From Janthinobacterium saanense (GTDB lineage: Bacteria > Pseudomonadota > Gammaproteobacteria > Burkholderiales > Burkholderiaceae_D): 64,000 bases of DNA. The stretch spans positions 120,616 through 184,615 of the forward strand of contig NZ_JACHCI010000013.1 in assembly GCF_014200675.1 (NCBI RefSeq), given 5' to 3'. Position 1 is the first letter of the stretch, and every line of letters begins with the position of its first letter. The position numbers were made by a program, and so were the translations under genes. Shown in pieces: positions 7,157-16,533 of this stretch. The notes under the pieces were generated by a model. It was not told the origin of the DNA and made no database searches. It saw nothing but the letters and a program-made list of their open reading frames with translations.

Positions 7157-7855
7157 ATGTATCGTTATTTAATAATGCTGTGCCTGGTAATTATCTCCGC
7201 GCTTCCTGCGCATGCGTTTGCGCAGTTTACCGGCCATCTGGAACTCTTGCCTGCCGGATGTGAAGCGAGCGGGCAATGTACATTGAAGAATAAATTACAT
7301 TTCAAGGATGCCAGTAACGTGGAGTGGGAAGCCAAGGCAGGGCTGGTGACCGATGGCGCGTCGATACCTGGCATCTTCCAGCCCATCATCGGTGCGCCAT
7401 TCGATCCTTCTTTTATCAAGGCGGCGATTATTCACGACCACTATTGCGACCGGCATGTGCGGCCATGGCGCCAGACGCACTATGTATTTTATGAGGGACT
7501 CATCGACCAAGGGGTTTCCATGGCAAAGGCAAAAACCATGTACCTGGCGGTGATGCTGGGCGGGCCGAAATGGACGCAGTTGATCCCTGGCATTGCATGC
7601 GGTCAAAATTGCATCAACAAGGTTAACAACGTCACGACGGTCGCCGGCGTGCCCGGGTTTCTGTACCGGAAGGCCGACTACTCCGCCCCCGATATCGTAC
7701 CGGCAATGGCCACGCTGGCAGCCCTGCTGGAAGCCGATGCAGACGCCATATCGATAGAGGAAATCGATGCCTACGCCGAATCGCTGCGGCTGGGCGATTT
7801 TTACTTCCAGCATGGCGCCGAAGTCGCGATCAACGACACTGCAGCGATTGAGTGA
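7157..7855 (+). CDS. DUF1353 family exported protein
   Basis: This 232-residue protein has a signal peptide (LIMLCLVIISALPAHAFA) and the DUF1353 core: GLVTDGASIPGIFQPIIG, then AAIIHDHYCD and a conserved helical region. Homologues are often encoded in phages and accessory regions, but their biochemical role is not established. The conserved His-Asp-His (IHDHY) suggests metal binding or catalysis, which is inference. The C-terminal 80 residues, including EADADAISIEEIDAYAESL, are not part of the core. The gene stands alone, with about 117 bases to the convergent Rrf2 gene. Confidence 0.85.
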   Translation: MYRYLIMLCLVIISALPAHAFAQFTGHLELLPAGCEASGQCTLKNKLHFKDASNVEWEAKAGLVTDGASIPGIFQPIIGAPFDPSFIKAAIIHDHYCDRHVRPWRQTHYVFYEGLIDQGVSMAKAKTMYLAVMLGGPKWTQLIPGIACGQNCINKVNNVTTVAGVPGFLYRKADYSAPDIVPAMATLAALLEADADAISIEEIDAYAESLRLGDFYFQHGAEVAINDTAAIE

Positions 7856-7972
7856 CAACGCCTGTTGCTGGTCGTGCCTGATGCGCTTGATGATGCCGGC
7901 GCTGAAATAGCGCCGGCAATGTGGGGATAAGTAAGCTGATTCATCGGTACCTGGCATGCGGAGCAGGAAGTC

Positions 7973-8407
7973 TTACTGCTCTGCCTTGACCGCACACTCG
8001 CGCAAATACCGCTCCAGGGTCAGCTCTGCCAACACCCCCAGCACCGCCGCCTGCGAGCGCGCGCTGACGTCTTCAAAAATGCGGTCCATATTGGCGGTGA
8101 CGAAGCAGCGGTGGGGGATGTCTTCGCGGCTGGCGAACAGCTTCCTGGCGGGGTTGATGGCCACGTAGATATCGGCCAGCGTAATCTGCGCCGGTGCTTT
8201 GCCCAGCGTGACGCCGCCAAACTTGCCCTTGATGGAGCTGAGCAAGCCAGCCTGGGCCAGCGGCACCAGCAATTTGCGCACGAACGAGGGATTCGAGTTC
8301 AGGCCGACCGCCAGTTGGGCCGATGAGACGATGTCTACCCCCAGCTGTGCCGCATTCGCCACGCTGAGCATGATTTGCAGTGCGCTCGAAAAGCGGAGGT
8401 CGACCAT
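7973..8407 (-). CDS. Rrf2-family transcriptional regulator
   Basis: This 144-residue protein shows the Rrf2 winged helix: MVDLRFSSALQIMLSVA, SSAQLAVGLNSNPSFVRKLL, GLLSSIKGKFGGVTLGK. The next segment (ITLADIYVAIN) leads into a dimerisation helix. Only two cysteines are present, in HRCF and RECAV, and they are far apart. The three-cysteine cluster that binds Fe-S in IscR and NsrR is therefore absent, so a thiol or small-molecule sensor is more likely. It is divergent from an Old Yellow Enzyme gene, with repeated GTATCAT-type half-sites in between, suggesting it represses that gene and itself. Confidence 0.9.
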   Translation of the reverse strand: MVDLRFSSALQIMLSVANAAQLGVDIVSSAQLAVGLNSNPSFVRKLLVPLAQAGLLSSIKGKFGGVTLGKAPAQITLADIYVAINPARKLFASREDIPHRCFVTANMDRIFEDVSARSQAAVLGVLAELTLERYLRECAVKAEQ

Positions 8408-8432
8408 GCCATTATCCTATCGAAAACAGCGA

Positions 8433-8523
8433 TGATACCTGTATTCGGGGCGGCCAGTGGCGGCAGTCATAATTGTATCAATGAAAGTATCATTTAAAAG
8501 TATAATGTATTTTTTATTGATAC
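8433..8523. promoter_or_regulatory. Candidate Rrf2 operator/promoter region
   Basis: Half-sites gtatcaat (8475-8482), gtatcatt (8487-8494) and the inverted attgatac (8516-8523) surround a consensus -10 TATAAT at 8501-8506. A further tgatac lies at 8433-8438 on the regulator side. The symmetric GTATCAAT/ATTGATAC pair overlapping the promoter is what an autoregulated Rrf2 repressor would be expected to use. Binding is inferred. Confidence 0.5.
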
Positions 8524-8539
8524 CTTTAAGGAAAAACCT

Positions 8540-9595
8540 ATGTCTGAAGCAAATAGCAAGTCGCCGGCCTTGTTTGATCCGCTGGAACTGGGCGCGTTGC
8601 GCCTGCCGAACCGCATCGTGATGGCGCCGATGTCGCGCTTGCGCGTGGGGGCGGATTTGTCGCCGGCTGAGTTGACTGCCCGCTATTACGCGCAGCGCGC
8701 CAGCGCCGGCCTGATCATCAGTGAATCGATCATGGTGGCGCCGTATGGCGACGGTTATCCCGCCTTGCCTGCGATCTGGACGCCGCAACAGCAGCAAGGC
8801 TGGTCCAGTGTGGTGGCTGCCGTGCATGCCGAGCAGGGCCGTATCGTGGCGCAACTGTCGACCATCGGCAAGGCGCGGTACGACACGGCCGGCAACTTGC
8901 CTTTTGGCTGGGCCATGGGGAACCCTTTGACGCCGCAAGACTTGCAGCTGTCAGACATTGCTGCCATGGTCACCGCGTTCGCGACGGCAGCCGCAGCGGC
9001 AAAAGCCTGCGGTTTTGATGGTATCGAAATTCATAACGGCAATGGCTTCCTGCTGGACCGTTTTCTACGGCCAGGCAGCAATGCCCGTAGTGATCAGTAT
9101 GGCGGCTCGCTGGAGAACCGTTTGCGGCTGACCTTGGAGATTGTCGATGCGGCGGTCGCCATGTGGGGGCCGGGCAGGGTCGGCATCCGCCTGTCGCCGA
9201 GCGCGCCGGTCAATGGCGCGGCCGATCCGGAGGGCCTGGTCACCTTTGGCCGCTTGCTGGAAGAGCTGGACCGCCGCGCGCTGGCGTATATTCATTTGAC
9301 CCGCGTCAGCCCGGAAGACCGGCAGCAAGGCGCCGGCGATGGCATCGCCCTGAGTCAGTTGCGGCGCCACTTCAGCGGCAGGATTATCGCCGCCGGTGAA
9401 TTTGACCGGGAAGGCGCGGCATCGGCGCTGGCCGATATGCAGGTGGACGCTATCGCGTTTGGCCGTCCGTTTATCGCCAACCCCGACTTGCCGCGCAGAC
9501 TCGCGCTGGGCGCGGCACTGCAGCCAGCCGATCCGGCGACCTTTTATTCCGCCGGGGAACATGGCTATACCGATTATCCGGCAGTGGCTGTCTAG
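8540..9595 (+). CDS. NADH:flavin oxidoreductase, Old Yellow Enzyme family
   Basis: This 351-residue protein is a complete FMN-binding TIM barrel of the OYE family: LFDPLELGALRLPNRIVMAP at the start, IEIHNGNGFLLDRFL with the substrate-binding His/Asn region, and NARSDQYGGSLENR. Near the end FGRPFIANPDL binds the FMN phosphate. OYE enzymes reduce activated C=C bonds and nitro compounds with NAD(P)H; the exact substrate cannot be read here. The start at 8540 has an aagga site. It is divergent from the Rrf2 regulator, which probably induces it in response to electrophile or nitrosative stress. Confidence 0.92.
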   Translation: MSEANSKSPALFDPLELGALRLPNRIVMAPMSRLRVGADLSPAELTARYYAQRASAGLIISESIMVAPYGDGYPALPAIWTPQQQQGWSSVVAAVHAEQGRIVAQLSTIGKARYDTAGNLPFGWAMGNPLTPQDLQLSDIAAMVTAFATAAAAAKACGFDGIEIHNGNGFLLDRFLRPGSNARSDQYGGSLENRLRLTLEIVDAAVAMWGPGRVGIRLSPSAPVNGAADPEGLVTFGRLLEELDRRALAYIHLTRVSPEDRQQGAGDGIALSQLRRHFSGRIIAAGEFDREGAASALADMQVDAIAFGRPFIANPDLPRRLALGAALQPADPATFYSAGEHGYTDYPAVAV

Positions 9596-9727
9596 GAGAT
9601 TGCCAGGACGGTGGGGGGTATCCTGCGGGGCGCATGCTGTTCAGCATAGCCCCGCACTTGTCCGCCAGCCGTCTCGGCTGCCCTGGATTCACTCGCCATG
9701 AGCTGCTGAGTGGCGCGCGAGATAAGC

Positions 9728-10065
9728 CTAGCGGCCTATCTTGTTCAGGACAAAGCGCGGCAGGCTGATGTTGATGCGTTCGGGCTTGCTGTCGAGCCTA
9801 TCAAGGTCGATTTCGGCCAATGCCCAAATACCGCCGGCATATTCAGGCTGCTCCTGCAGGGCTGCGATCTTGCTTTGAGCATCTCTACAGGTTCGCCCAG
9901 CTCCAGCAAGGTCTCGATGTGGTTGGTAGTGGCTTCCCGCACGTTCTTCAGGGCATCTTCCCGCATGTCGCCCCAGGAGTGCACGCCTTTGATATTGGGG
10001 ACTTTCACGCCGTAGACACTGTTTTTATCTTTAAAAATTACAACGGGGATATCCATTTCTAACAT
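9728..10065 (-). pseudogene. HicB-type antitoxin with a one-base frameshift; no hicA
   Basis: The first 60 codons match a HicB fold (IPVVIFKDKNSVYGVKVPNI, SWGDMREDALKNVREATTNH, ETLLELGEPVEM). The frame then shifts by one base near 9879-9882. The family sequence resumes in the next frame (SKIAALQEQPEYAGGIWAL, ALAEIDLDRLD, INISLPRFVLNKIGR) up to a stop at 9728. A missing G after the Met codon explains the shift. The start at 10065 has an agga site. I found no hicA toxin reading frame between this gene and the next gene at 10343. It is an orphan decayed antitoxin, or a sequencing error in an orphan HicB. Confidence 0.75.
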
Positions 10066-10342
10066 TTCTTATTCCTGGATTTTTTGTTCAGCCGTCCATA
10101 AAGTCGCGGAAACCGAAGGCGCTACTCTGGCGGGGCAGTGATCGAATCCGCTTCTGTTCTCGATTCATCCAGAAAATCTTGGGACCGCGAAAGTGTTGGC
10201 TTGCCATGACACTTTACGACGTAGATCCCCCAATTTGTAACTGAAAATGCCTTTTTTGTAATGGATGCTAATATGAATCAGGGCTGTGGTGCTTCCCCAG
10301 CATCAGGCTGATGGTATCAGCTGATGCCCATAGGATCACATT

Positions 10343-11476
10343 ATGATGTACGAGTTCCTGATTAATAATCGCACGGATTTAGCAGCGCGTTGCCGGGAAA
10401 AAGTGGCTCTTCGTCCCGGGCGGATCGCCTCAGAGGCACAACTGCAGAATGGCGTGCCGATGTTCCTGGATCAATTGATCAGGACGCTGGCAATCGAGCG
10501 TACGTCGACGCCGATGGAAAGCCGCAGCATTTCAGGCCCTGCGGGCGGAGGCTTGGCGCTGTCTGAAATGGGTATCTCCGCTGCACAGCATGGCAGGGAG
10601 TTGCTGGCGCTGGGCTTTACCGTCGACCAGGTGGTCCATGATTATGGAGATCTATGCCAGGCAATTACGGATCTGGCCATAGAGCGCGATGCACCGTTTC
10701 AAATTGATGAATTCCGGACCTTGAATCGCTGCCTGGACAATGCGATTGCGGACGCCGTGACAGAATTCAGCTATCAGCGCGACTCCGCGGCGGCGGCCAA
10801 GCTGGCAAAAGACAATAATGAACGCCTGGGATACTTTGTTCATGAACTGCGCAATCTGCTTGGTACGACGGCATTGGCATTTACTGCGGCAAAAGTCGGC
10901 AACTTGAATTTGTCGGGAGCGACGGGAACAATACTTGAGAAAAGTATTTTTAATCTAAGCAAGTTGATCGATACCTCCCTGGACGACATCAAGGAAATAG
11001 GGCGCAGGGAGGGCGAACTACTCTCTTTTTCCTTGTCTGCATTTATTGCAGAAGCGCAGGCGTCGGCAGAGTTGTCAGCTGAAAAATCAGGCTGCAAGTT
11101 CAAAGTGCAAGCCGTCGATACCGATCTGCAGATTTCCGGCAATCGGCCATTGCTGCTGGCTGCATTGGCGAACATTTTACAAAATGCGTTCAAATTTACC
11201 CAGGACCATACTGAGGTTGTGCTCAGTGCCTACGCTTCTGCTGATCGGATACGGATAGACGTGACGGATCATTGCGGTGGCTTGCCGCCGGGAGCCGAGC
11301 AGTCCATGTTCTTGCCATTTTCCCAGAGCGGAAAAAATAGGACTGGCGCCGGCCTGGGGCTCACCATTGCAAAGCAAAGTGTGGTGGCAAGCGGTGGCAA
11401 TCTCAGCGTTCACAATGTTCCTGAAGTGGGCTGCATTTTCACCATTTCCTTACCCCGTAGATCTGTTGCTGCCTAG
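10343..11476 (+). CDS. Soluble sensor histidine kinase
   Basis: This 377-residue protein has no transmembrane segment. The N-terminal half is helical (FLINNRTDLAARCREKV, GVPMFLDQLIRTLAIE, ALGFTVDQVVHDYGDLCQAI), a sensory domain resembling RsbRD-type input domains. A dimerisation helix with His167 (YFVHELRN) follows. A HATPase_c domain completes it: N box LANILQNAFKF, G1 VTDHCGGLP, G2 GAGLGLTIAK. No response regulator is adjacent, so it is an orphan kinase; a partner elsewhere or phosphatase-only action is possible. Two ATG codons are adjacent at the start and either could be used. Confidence 0.85.
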   Translation: MMYEFLINNRTDLAARCREKVALRPGRIASEAQLQNGVPMFLDQLIRTLAIERTSTPMESRSISGPAGGGLALSEMGISAAQHGRELLALGFTVDQVVHDYGDLCQAITDLAIERDAPFQIDEFRTLNRCLDNAIADAVTEFSYQRDSAAAAKLAKDNNERLGYFVHELRNLLGTTALAFTAAKVGNLNLSGATGTILEKSIFNLSKLIDTSLDDIKEIGRREGELLSFSLSAFIAEAQASAELSAEKSGCKFKVQAVDTDLQISGNRPLLLAALANILQNAFKFTQDHTEVVLSAYASADRIRIDVTDHCGGLPPGAEQSMFLPFSQSGKNRTGAGLGLTIAKQSVVASGGNLSVHNVPEVGCIFTISLPRRSVAA

Positions 11477-11530
11477 CGCGGTATGCGGGTTACGGCCAGA
11501 GCAGTCTTGACAGGGTGCACGGCCGCACCC

Positions 11531-11923
11531 TCAGGGCAATGGCGCATACTGCATCTCGCCATTGCCGAAAGACCAGTTTTCGCGTGGCACTTCAACCAGG
11601 CTGATCCATACATCCTGGATGCGCAGCCCCGCCTTGGCATGGATGCCTTGCGCAATCGCCTGGTACAAGGCCCGCTTGACCTCGATGGTGCGGCCCAGAT
11701 TCCAGGTGATCTGGATAAACACGATGCCGGGCGTGTAGTCGACGCCCAGATAGCCTGCCTGCGGGTACACCAGTTCATCGGCCGCATGGCGCGTGATGAT
11801 CTGGAACTTGTCGTGCACCGGCACGTTGGCAACGCTGACCAGGGCGTCATAGATGACGTCGCTGATAGCGCTGAGTTGTTCCGGCGTGGCGTCCTGGCTG
11901 AGATTAATTCTGACTAAGGGCAT
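11531..11923 (-). CDS. Tautomerase family protein
   Basis: This 130-residue protein starts with MPLVRINL, placing the catalytic Pro at position 1 after Met removal. For this reason I chose the ATG at 11923, with an aaagg site, rather than the in-frame start five codons earlier. The sequence PGIVFIQITWNLGRTIEVKR and IAQGIHAKAGLRIQDVWISL match the Tautomerase_2 group. These enzymes catalyse keto-enol or dehalogenation chemistry; the substrate is unknown. It is convergent with the histidine kinase. Confidence 0.88.
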   Translation of the reverse strand: MPLVRINLSQDATPEQLSAISDVIYDALVSVANVPVHDKFQIITRHAADELVYPQAGYLGVDYTPGIVFIQITWNLGRTIEVKRALYQAIAQGIHAKAGLRIQDVWISLVEVPRENWSFGNGEMQYAPLP

Positions 11924-12106
11924 GGCAAGACCTTTCAACGGTGAGTTGGCAGCGACATTGCGTCTGGAGCGTCCCTGAAAAACCGCGTGGTTGGCGGTGC
12001 TGGTATTTTAAGGAAAAAGCAAGGGGATGGCTTGACGTGCGCGGTGCCGCCCGCCTGTCCCTGTCATGCTCATGACGCAGATTGCACTGAACTTCATCGC
12101 CCAGTC

Positions 12107-12499
12107 TCAGCGGCTGGCCGGTGCCGGCCGCAATAGCAGCCGGGACAGCAGGAAATTAATCCCCAGGGCTGCCACGGAACCGGCCGCCACCGCGCTCCAT
12201 GGCTGGGCCCGCGCGTAGCTTGAAGCGGCAATGCACAGCGCATACACCGTGTAGTTGACCAGTGCGCCCAGGGCCATCAGGCCCACGTAGCGCAGCCATT
12301 CGGCGCGGCTGGCAGGGATGGCGCTGCGGAAGGTGAAGCTCCGGTTGCAGATCCAGGTGACGCTGGCGGCTGCCAGAAACGAGAAAATGCGGGCCGTGTA
12401 GGGGTTTGTGGTAACGGTCAGCAGCAGCAATTGCAGCACGCCGGCATCGACGACGAAGCCCAGCGTACCGACCAGGCAAAAGCGCAGGAATTGCTTCAT
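12107..12499 (-). CDS. GtrA-family membrane protein
   Basis: This 130-residue protein has four predicted membrane helices and the GtrA features FCLVGTLGFVVDAGVL near the start and NRSFTFRS in the loop. GtrA proteins are thought to flip undecaprenyl-linked glucose or act with polyprenyl-phosphate glycosyltransferases in surface glycan modification. Its start overlaps the stop of the upstream GT2 gene by four bases (ATGA), so translation is probably coupled. Confidence 0.9.
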   Translation of the reverse strand: MKQFLRFCLVGTLGFVVDAGVLQLLLLTVTTNPYTARIFSFLAAASVTWICNRSFTFRSAIPASRAEWLRYVGLMALGALVNYTVYALCIAASSYARAQPWSAVAAGSVAALGINFLLSRLLLRPAPASR

Positions 12500-13431
12500 T
12501 GCTGTTGACGCGGTGGTGCAATTTGCAGGTAGACCAGGCGCTTGATTTCCTGGCGTCCACGGGTGACGGTATCGAGTATCAGTCCGCAGGCGGCCGACAG
12601 CGCCGCCGTCATGCCCATGCCGGTCACCAGCACGGCGGTCGGGAAGCGCGGCACCAGGCCTGTTTCCGCGTAGGTGATGAACAAGGGCAGGGCCAGCAAG
12701 GCCGCCAGTACCGCCAGCAGCGCGGCGATGCCGCCGAAGAACAGCAGTGGCCGCTCGGTACGGAATAGCTTGACGATCATCAACAGGATGCGCACGCCGT
12801 CGCGATAGGTGTTCAATTTGCTGTGCGAACCGGACGGCCGCGATTTGTAGGAAGAAGCGATTTCATCGACCGACATGCGTAGTTCGAGCGCATGCACCGT
12901 CAGCTCGGTCTCGATTTCAAAACCGTTGGCGAGGGCGGGGAACGATTTTACATAGCGCCGCGAAAATACTCGGTAGCCAGACAAAATATCGCTGAATGAG
13001 CGGCCGAACAGGCGCGCCACGCATTCGGTCAGCAGCCAGTTGCCGAGCCGGTGTCCGGCGCGATAGGCCGCGACTTCTTCTGTGACGCGGCGCGCCACCA
13101 CCATGTCGAGTTGATTGGCGAACAGGCTGTGCAGCATCGCGGGGGCGCTCGCGGCGCAATAGGTGTCGTCGCCGTCGACCAGCACATAAGCGTCTGCCTC
13201 GATGTCGGCAAACATGCGCCGCACCACGTTGCCTTTGCCTTGCAGCGGCACCCGATGGACCACTGCGCCATGTTCTTCGGCGATGGCGATGGTGCGGTCG
13301 CTGGAATTATTATCGTACACATGCACGGTGGCGCAGGGCAGTGCCGCCAGGAAATCACGGATCACTGCGCCGATGGCGACTTCTTCGTTGTAGCAGGGAA
13401 TGAGTACCGCGATTTGCTGCTGGGAGATCAT
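12496..13431 (-). CDS. Polyprenyl-phosphate glycosyltransferase, GT2 (GtrB/DPM-like)
   Basis: This 311-residue protein has a GT2 fold: IAVLIPCYNEE, VYDNNSSD, YVLVDGDDTY (metal-binding Asp cluster) and FSDILSGYRVFSRRY. Two C-terminal membrane helices (RPLLFFGGIAALLAVLAAL and TAVLVTGMGMTAALSAA) anchor it. Together with the overlapping GtrA gene it would make and translocate a polyprenyl-linked sugar. The divergent 588-residue GT-C-like protein could then use that donor in the periplasm. Which glycan is modified is not evident. Confidence 0.9.
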   Translation of the reverse strand: MISQQQIAVLIPCYNEEVAIGAVIRDFLAALPCATVHVYDNNSSDRTIAIAEEHGAVVHRVPLQGKGNVVRRMFADIEADAYVLVDGDDTYCAASAPAMLHSLFANQLDMVVARRVTEEVAAYRAGHRLGNWLLTECVARLFGRSFSDILSGYRVFSRRYVKSFPALANGFEIETELTVHALELRMSVDEIASSYKSRPSGSHSKLNTYRDGVRILLMIVKLFRTERPLLFFGGIAALLAVLAALLALPLFITYAETGLVPRFPTAVLVTGMGMTAALSAACGLILDTVTRGRQEIKRLVYLQIAPPRQQQ

Positions 13432-13604
13432 TGAGATATTCCTTTTGGCACAGCCATTAGCCTTGTCGCATCGTGGTAGCGCCGGCCCGCGCGGGATGAA
13501 GCTTGTGCCGCGCTTGACGCGATGCTATGCATCACCAATAATTGTAGTTGACGATTTTAAAACATTGCTAACTATACGATGACCCAGCTTATTGTGGCGC
13601 CTCA

Positions 13605-15371
13605 ATGATGGATAAAATTGCCTATGCCGCGCTGCATTACCTGACGCTATTGATTTTCCTGTTGTCGAGCTGGGGTTATGGCCATTTCCTGATGCGGCGC
13701 CTGGCGCCGGCATCGCCTTCCCCTGACACGCCCGTCCTGCATGCTTACAGCGCCATCCTGGGCACCGGTATCCTGATCTGTTTCGTGCAATGGCTGGCGA
13801 TTGCCGGCCAATTGCGTCTCGCTGCGGTGATCGGCATCGTGGCGCCGGGCGCGCTGATCGGCTGGCTGCAAATATATGCGCTGCGCCCGTTCGCCTGGCC
13901 GTCATGGGGCCAGCGCTGGCGTGCCGCAGGCTGGCCCTTGCGTGGCGCCGGCCTGATCATCGCGCTGCTGCTATTGCCGACGCTGATTGCTCCGCTGGCT
14001 CCGCCACTGGCCTGGGATGAAGTGATGTACCACCTGCCGCATGCCGAACAGTGGGTGCTCAATGGCAAACTCACGGTCAACACTTGGCTGCGCTATCCCT
14101 GGTTTCCCTACAATATCGATCTGCTGTTTGCCGGCGGCATGCTGGTGTATGACGATGTCATGCCGCACATGTTCAACGCGCTGGCCGGATGGCTGGCCAC
14201 TTTGCTGCTGTACCAGACCGGCAAGCGCCATGGCGGTGTCGGCCTGGCCTGCCTGGCAACCATCATCTTCCTGCTGCTGACGCGCTGGGACTATGACAGC
14301 GCCATGATAGACCTCAGCGTTACCGCCTTCATGTTTGCCGGCTGCGTGGGCTTTTTGCGCTGGATGGAACAGCCAGACCGCCTCGGCTGGCTGGCCAGCG
14401 CCGCATTCCTGTTCGGTATTGCGGTGGGCGCCAAATACCAGTCGCTGACGGTGCTGCTGCCGCTGGCCATCGCCTTGTTGCTGCGCACCCGCAAGCCGGG
14501 CGTCTGGCTGCTGGCCAGCGTCAGTCTTTTGTTGCCCTGTGTCTATTGGTACGCCCGCAATTACCTGATGACCGGCGATCCTTTCGCGCCCATCGGCGGC
14601 AAGCTGTTTGGCTTTACGGATTGGAACCTGGCCGATTATAGCGATCAATTCGCCGACCTCAAGGCGCAGGCGAACTGGCCGAGCATCCTCCTCTGGCCGG
14701 CGTTGCTCGCGCCGTTTATCGCCAGCGCGCGGCAGATTCCAGGGGCGCGCCCGGCCATGCTGCTCAGTGCCTACGCGATGGTGGTGTGGTATCTGACGTC
14801 GCATTACGCGCGTTATCTGATGCCGTATTTTCCTATCCTTGCCTTGCTCTCCGCAGCCGTGTGCCGCTATTGGTTCATGACCGGGCTGGAGAAAATCGTC
14901 CAGCGCCTACCAGCCAAGGCGGGGCTGCTGCACCGCGCGCAAGCGCCGCTGATGCTGCTGGCCGTGCTGGCCCTGGCGCCGAATGTCGTCAAAAAATGGA
15001 CCGAGAACTGGGCCTTGATCGCGCCGACGCCAGAGGCGCGTGCAGCGATCCTGGAAAGCCGTATCACTGGTTATCCGGTGCTGGCTTACTTGCGCCAGCA
15101 TCCGATGCGGCAAACCTACCAGTTCGGCCTGGAAGGTGCGCTGTATTACGCGCCTCCGGGCACCAGCGGCGACCATTTTGGACCGGGACGCTATCGCGAC
15201 TTCCTTGCGCTTGCGCCAGCGGCGCTGGCCACCGCCTTGCGCGAGCGCGGCAACGACAGCATGCTGGTCAATATAGGGCGCTGGCCGGCCATCACGGCCC
15301 AGGCCGATTTCGACAAATCGTTCGCGCTGGTGTACCAGCAGGGGCCGGTGGCGCTGTACCGGATTTTATAG
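13605..15371 (+). CDS. Large integral membrane glycosyltransferase-like protein (GT39/GT-C type)
   Basis: This 588-residue protein has about ten membrane segments and, in the first periplasmic loop, LAWDEVMYHLPHAEQWV. The acidic WDE is at the position where GT-C enzymes hold the catalytic Asp that binds the polyprenyl donor. The C-terminal 120 residues are soluble and periplasmic. It faces the GT2/GtrA pair across 173 bases, an arrangement typical of a donor-synthesis and transfer module, for example decorating lipopolysaccharide or a protein. The acceptor is unknown. A second ATG directly follows the first. Confidence 0.75.
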   Translation: MMDKIAYAALHYLTLLIFLLSSWGYGHFLMRRLAPASPSPDTPVLHAYSAILGTGILICFVQWLAIAGQLRLAAVIGIVAPGALIGWLQIYALRPFAWPSWGQRWRAAGWPLRGAGLIIALLLLPTLIAPLAPPLAWDEVMYHLPHAEQWVLNGKLTVNTWLRYPWFPYNIDLLFAGGMLVYDDVMPHMFNALAGWLATLLLYQTGKRHGGVGLACLATIIFLLLTRWDYDSAMIDLSVTAFMFAGCVGFLRWMEQPDRLGWLASAAFLFGIAVGAKYQSLTVLLPLAIALLLRTRKPGVWLLASVSLLLPCVYWYARNYLMTGDPFAPIGGKLFGFTDWNLADYSDQFADLKAQANWPSILLWPALLAPFIASARQIPGARPAMLLSAYAMVVWYLTSHYARYLMPYFPILALLSAAVCRYWFMTGLEKIVQRLPAKAGLLHRAQAPLMLLAVLALAPNVVKKWTENWALIAPTPEARAAILESRITGYPVLAYLRQHPMRQTYQFGLEGALYYAPPGTSGDHFGPGRYRDFLALAPAALATALRERGNDSMLVNIGRWPAITAQADFDKSFALVYQQGPVALYRIL

Positions 15372-15465
15372 AGTCGGGCTGCCAGCGACATGGATGTCTT
15401 GTAATGCGTACGCAATCCGACATGTTGTTTAATATCGCGATCATGTCTGCATAAAGGAATGAGCA

Positions 15466-16533
15466 ATGGCAACTATCCGATCTTTGAATCTGGCCGCAAG
15501 TAGGGTCGCCGTGTGGTCCCTGGCGCTAGCGGGGCTGATGTGCGCGCCTGCCGCCATTGCCGCCAGCAATATATGGCTGACCGACGCCGACATCGGCTTG
15601 TTGCGCAGCGAGCCCGCCAGGACGGCCGCGCTGATGCAGCGCTGTGACAAGGAAATCGATACGCAAGCGGCGCCGGTTGCCGTGTTTGCGCCGCCTGCGC
15701 ATTACAGCAAGACGGGCGTGGTCGAAAACGCGATGGGCAAGCGCTTTGCCAGTGATGGCGAGCTCGCCTACCGTGCCGGGCTGTGCTATGTCGTGTCGCA
15801 AGACACACGCTACGCCCGGCATGCGCAAGCCATCATTTCCGCCTGGGCCGATACCTTGCAGTCCGTGCCTTCCGAGCAGGGCGCGTCGGACATCAATTTC
15901 GACTTGCCCTCGTATGTGATCGCCGCATCCATGGTGCGCAATGTGAATGGCTGGAATGACGCGTCGTTCCGGCGCCTGATCACGCGCATCGCCCTGCCGC
16001 TGTCGCATAGCGAGCGCAAGAACAACCACGCCAACTGGGGTGTCTTCCTCAATGCATCGATCGCCGCCTATACCGGCGATGCAGCATTGCTGGCCAGCAG
16101 CCGGACCCGCTGGCTGGAACTGATGGATAGCGAAGTGGCGCCCGATGGCTCGCTGCCACTGGAAATTTGCCGCAGCGACAGTACCGCCTATTGCAGCGGC
16201 GACCGTAAAGGCATCAATGGGCTCAGCTATACCCATTACACCTTGCTGCCAAGCACCGCCGCTGCGCACATTTTCTACCTTCAGGGGCAGGCGGTCTGGC
16301 ATACGCCGCAGGGCAATAAACTGGCAGCCGCGTACCGGCAGGCGGCCGCCTGGACCTTGCGCCCCGAAACATTTCCCTACTTTGAGAGCAATAGCGGCCA
16401 CCTGAATGGGGTGAACAACGCCGCCTACTTCACCTTGCTGCAACGTCAATTCCCGAATGCCGATGGCGGACAAGTGATTGCTAATGGCAAGTTGTGGATG
16501 AATGGACTGGAGTGGGTGGTCTTGTTTCAGTGA
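15466..16533 (+). CDS. Secreted alginate lyase family protein (PL5-like)
   Basis: This 355-residue protein begins with a signal peptide (VWSLALAGLMCAPAAIAAS). The fold is the alginate lyase alpha toroid. The catalytic Asn-His pair is visible in ERKNNHANWGVFL, and YTHYTLLP and NGVNNAAYF contain candidate tyrosines and asparagines. PL5 enzymes cleave poly-mannuronate by beta-elimination, often clearing polymer from the periplasm during export. No alginate synthesis genes are nearby, so the substrate may be a related uronate polymer. The start at 15466 has an aaggaatgagca site. It follows the membrane glycosyltransferase by about 95 bases. Confidence 0.82.
   Translation: MATIRSLNLAASRVAVWSLALAGLMCAPAAIAASNIWLTDADIGLLRSEPARTAALMQRCDKEIDTQAAPVAVFAPPAHYSKTGVVENAMGKRFASDGELAYRAGLCYVVSQDTRYARHAQAIISAWADTLQSVPSEQGASDINFDLPSYVIAASMVRNVNGWNDASFRRLITRIALPLSHSERKNNHANWGVFLNASIAAYTGDAALLASSRTRWLELMDSEVAPDGSLPLEICRSDSTAYCSGDRKGINGLSYTHYTLLPSTAAAHIFYLQGQAVWHTPQGNKLAAAYRQAAAWTLRPETFPYFESNSGHLNGVNNAAYFTLLQRQFPNADGGQVIANGKLWMNGLEWVVLFQ

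Noticed and set aside
10066..10342. A hicA toxin partner for the HicB remnant
   Set aside because: I looked for the short basic HicA pattern with its catalytic His between HicB and the histidine kinase on both strands and found none.
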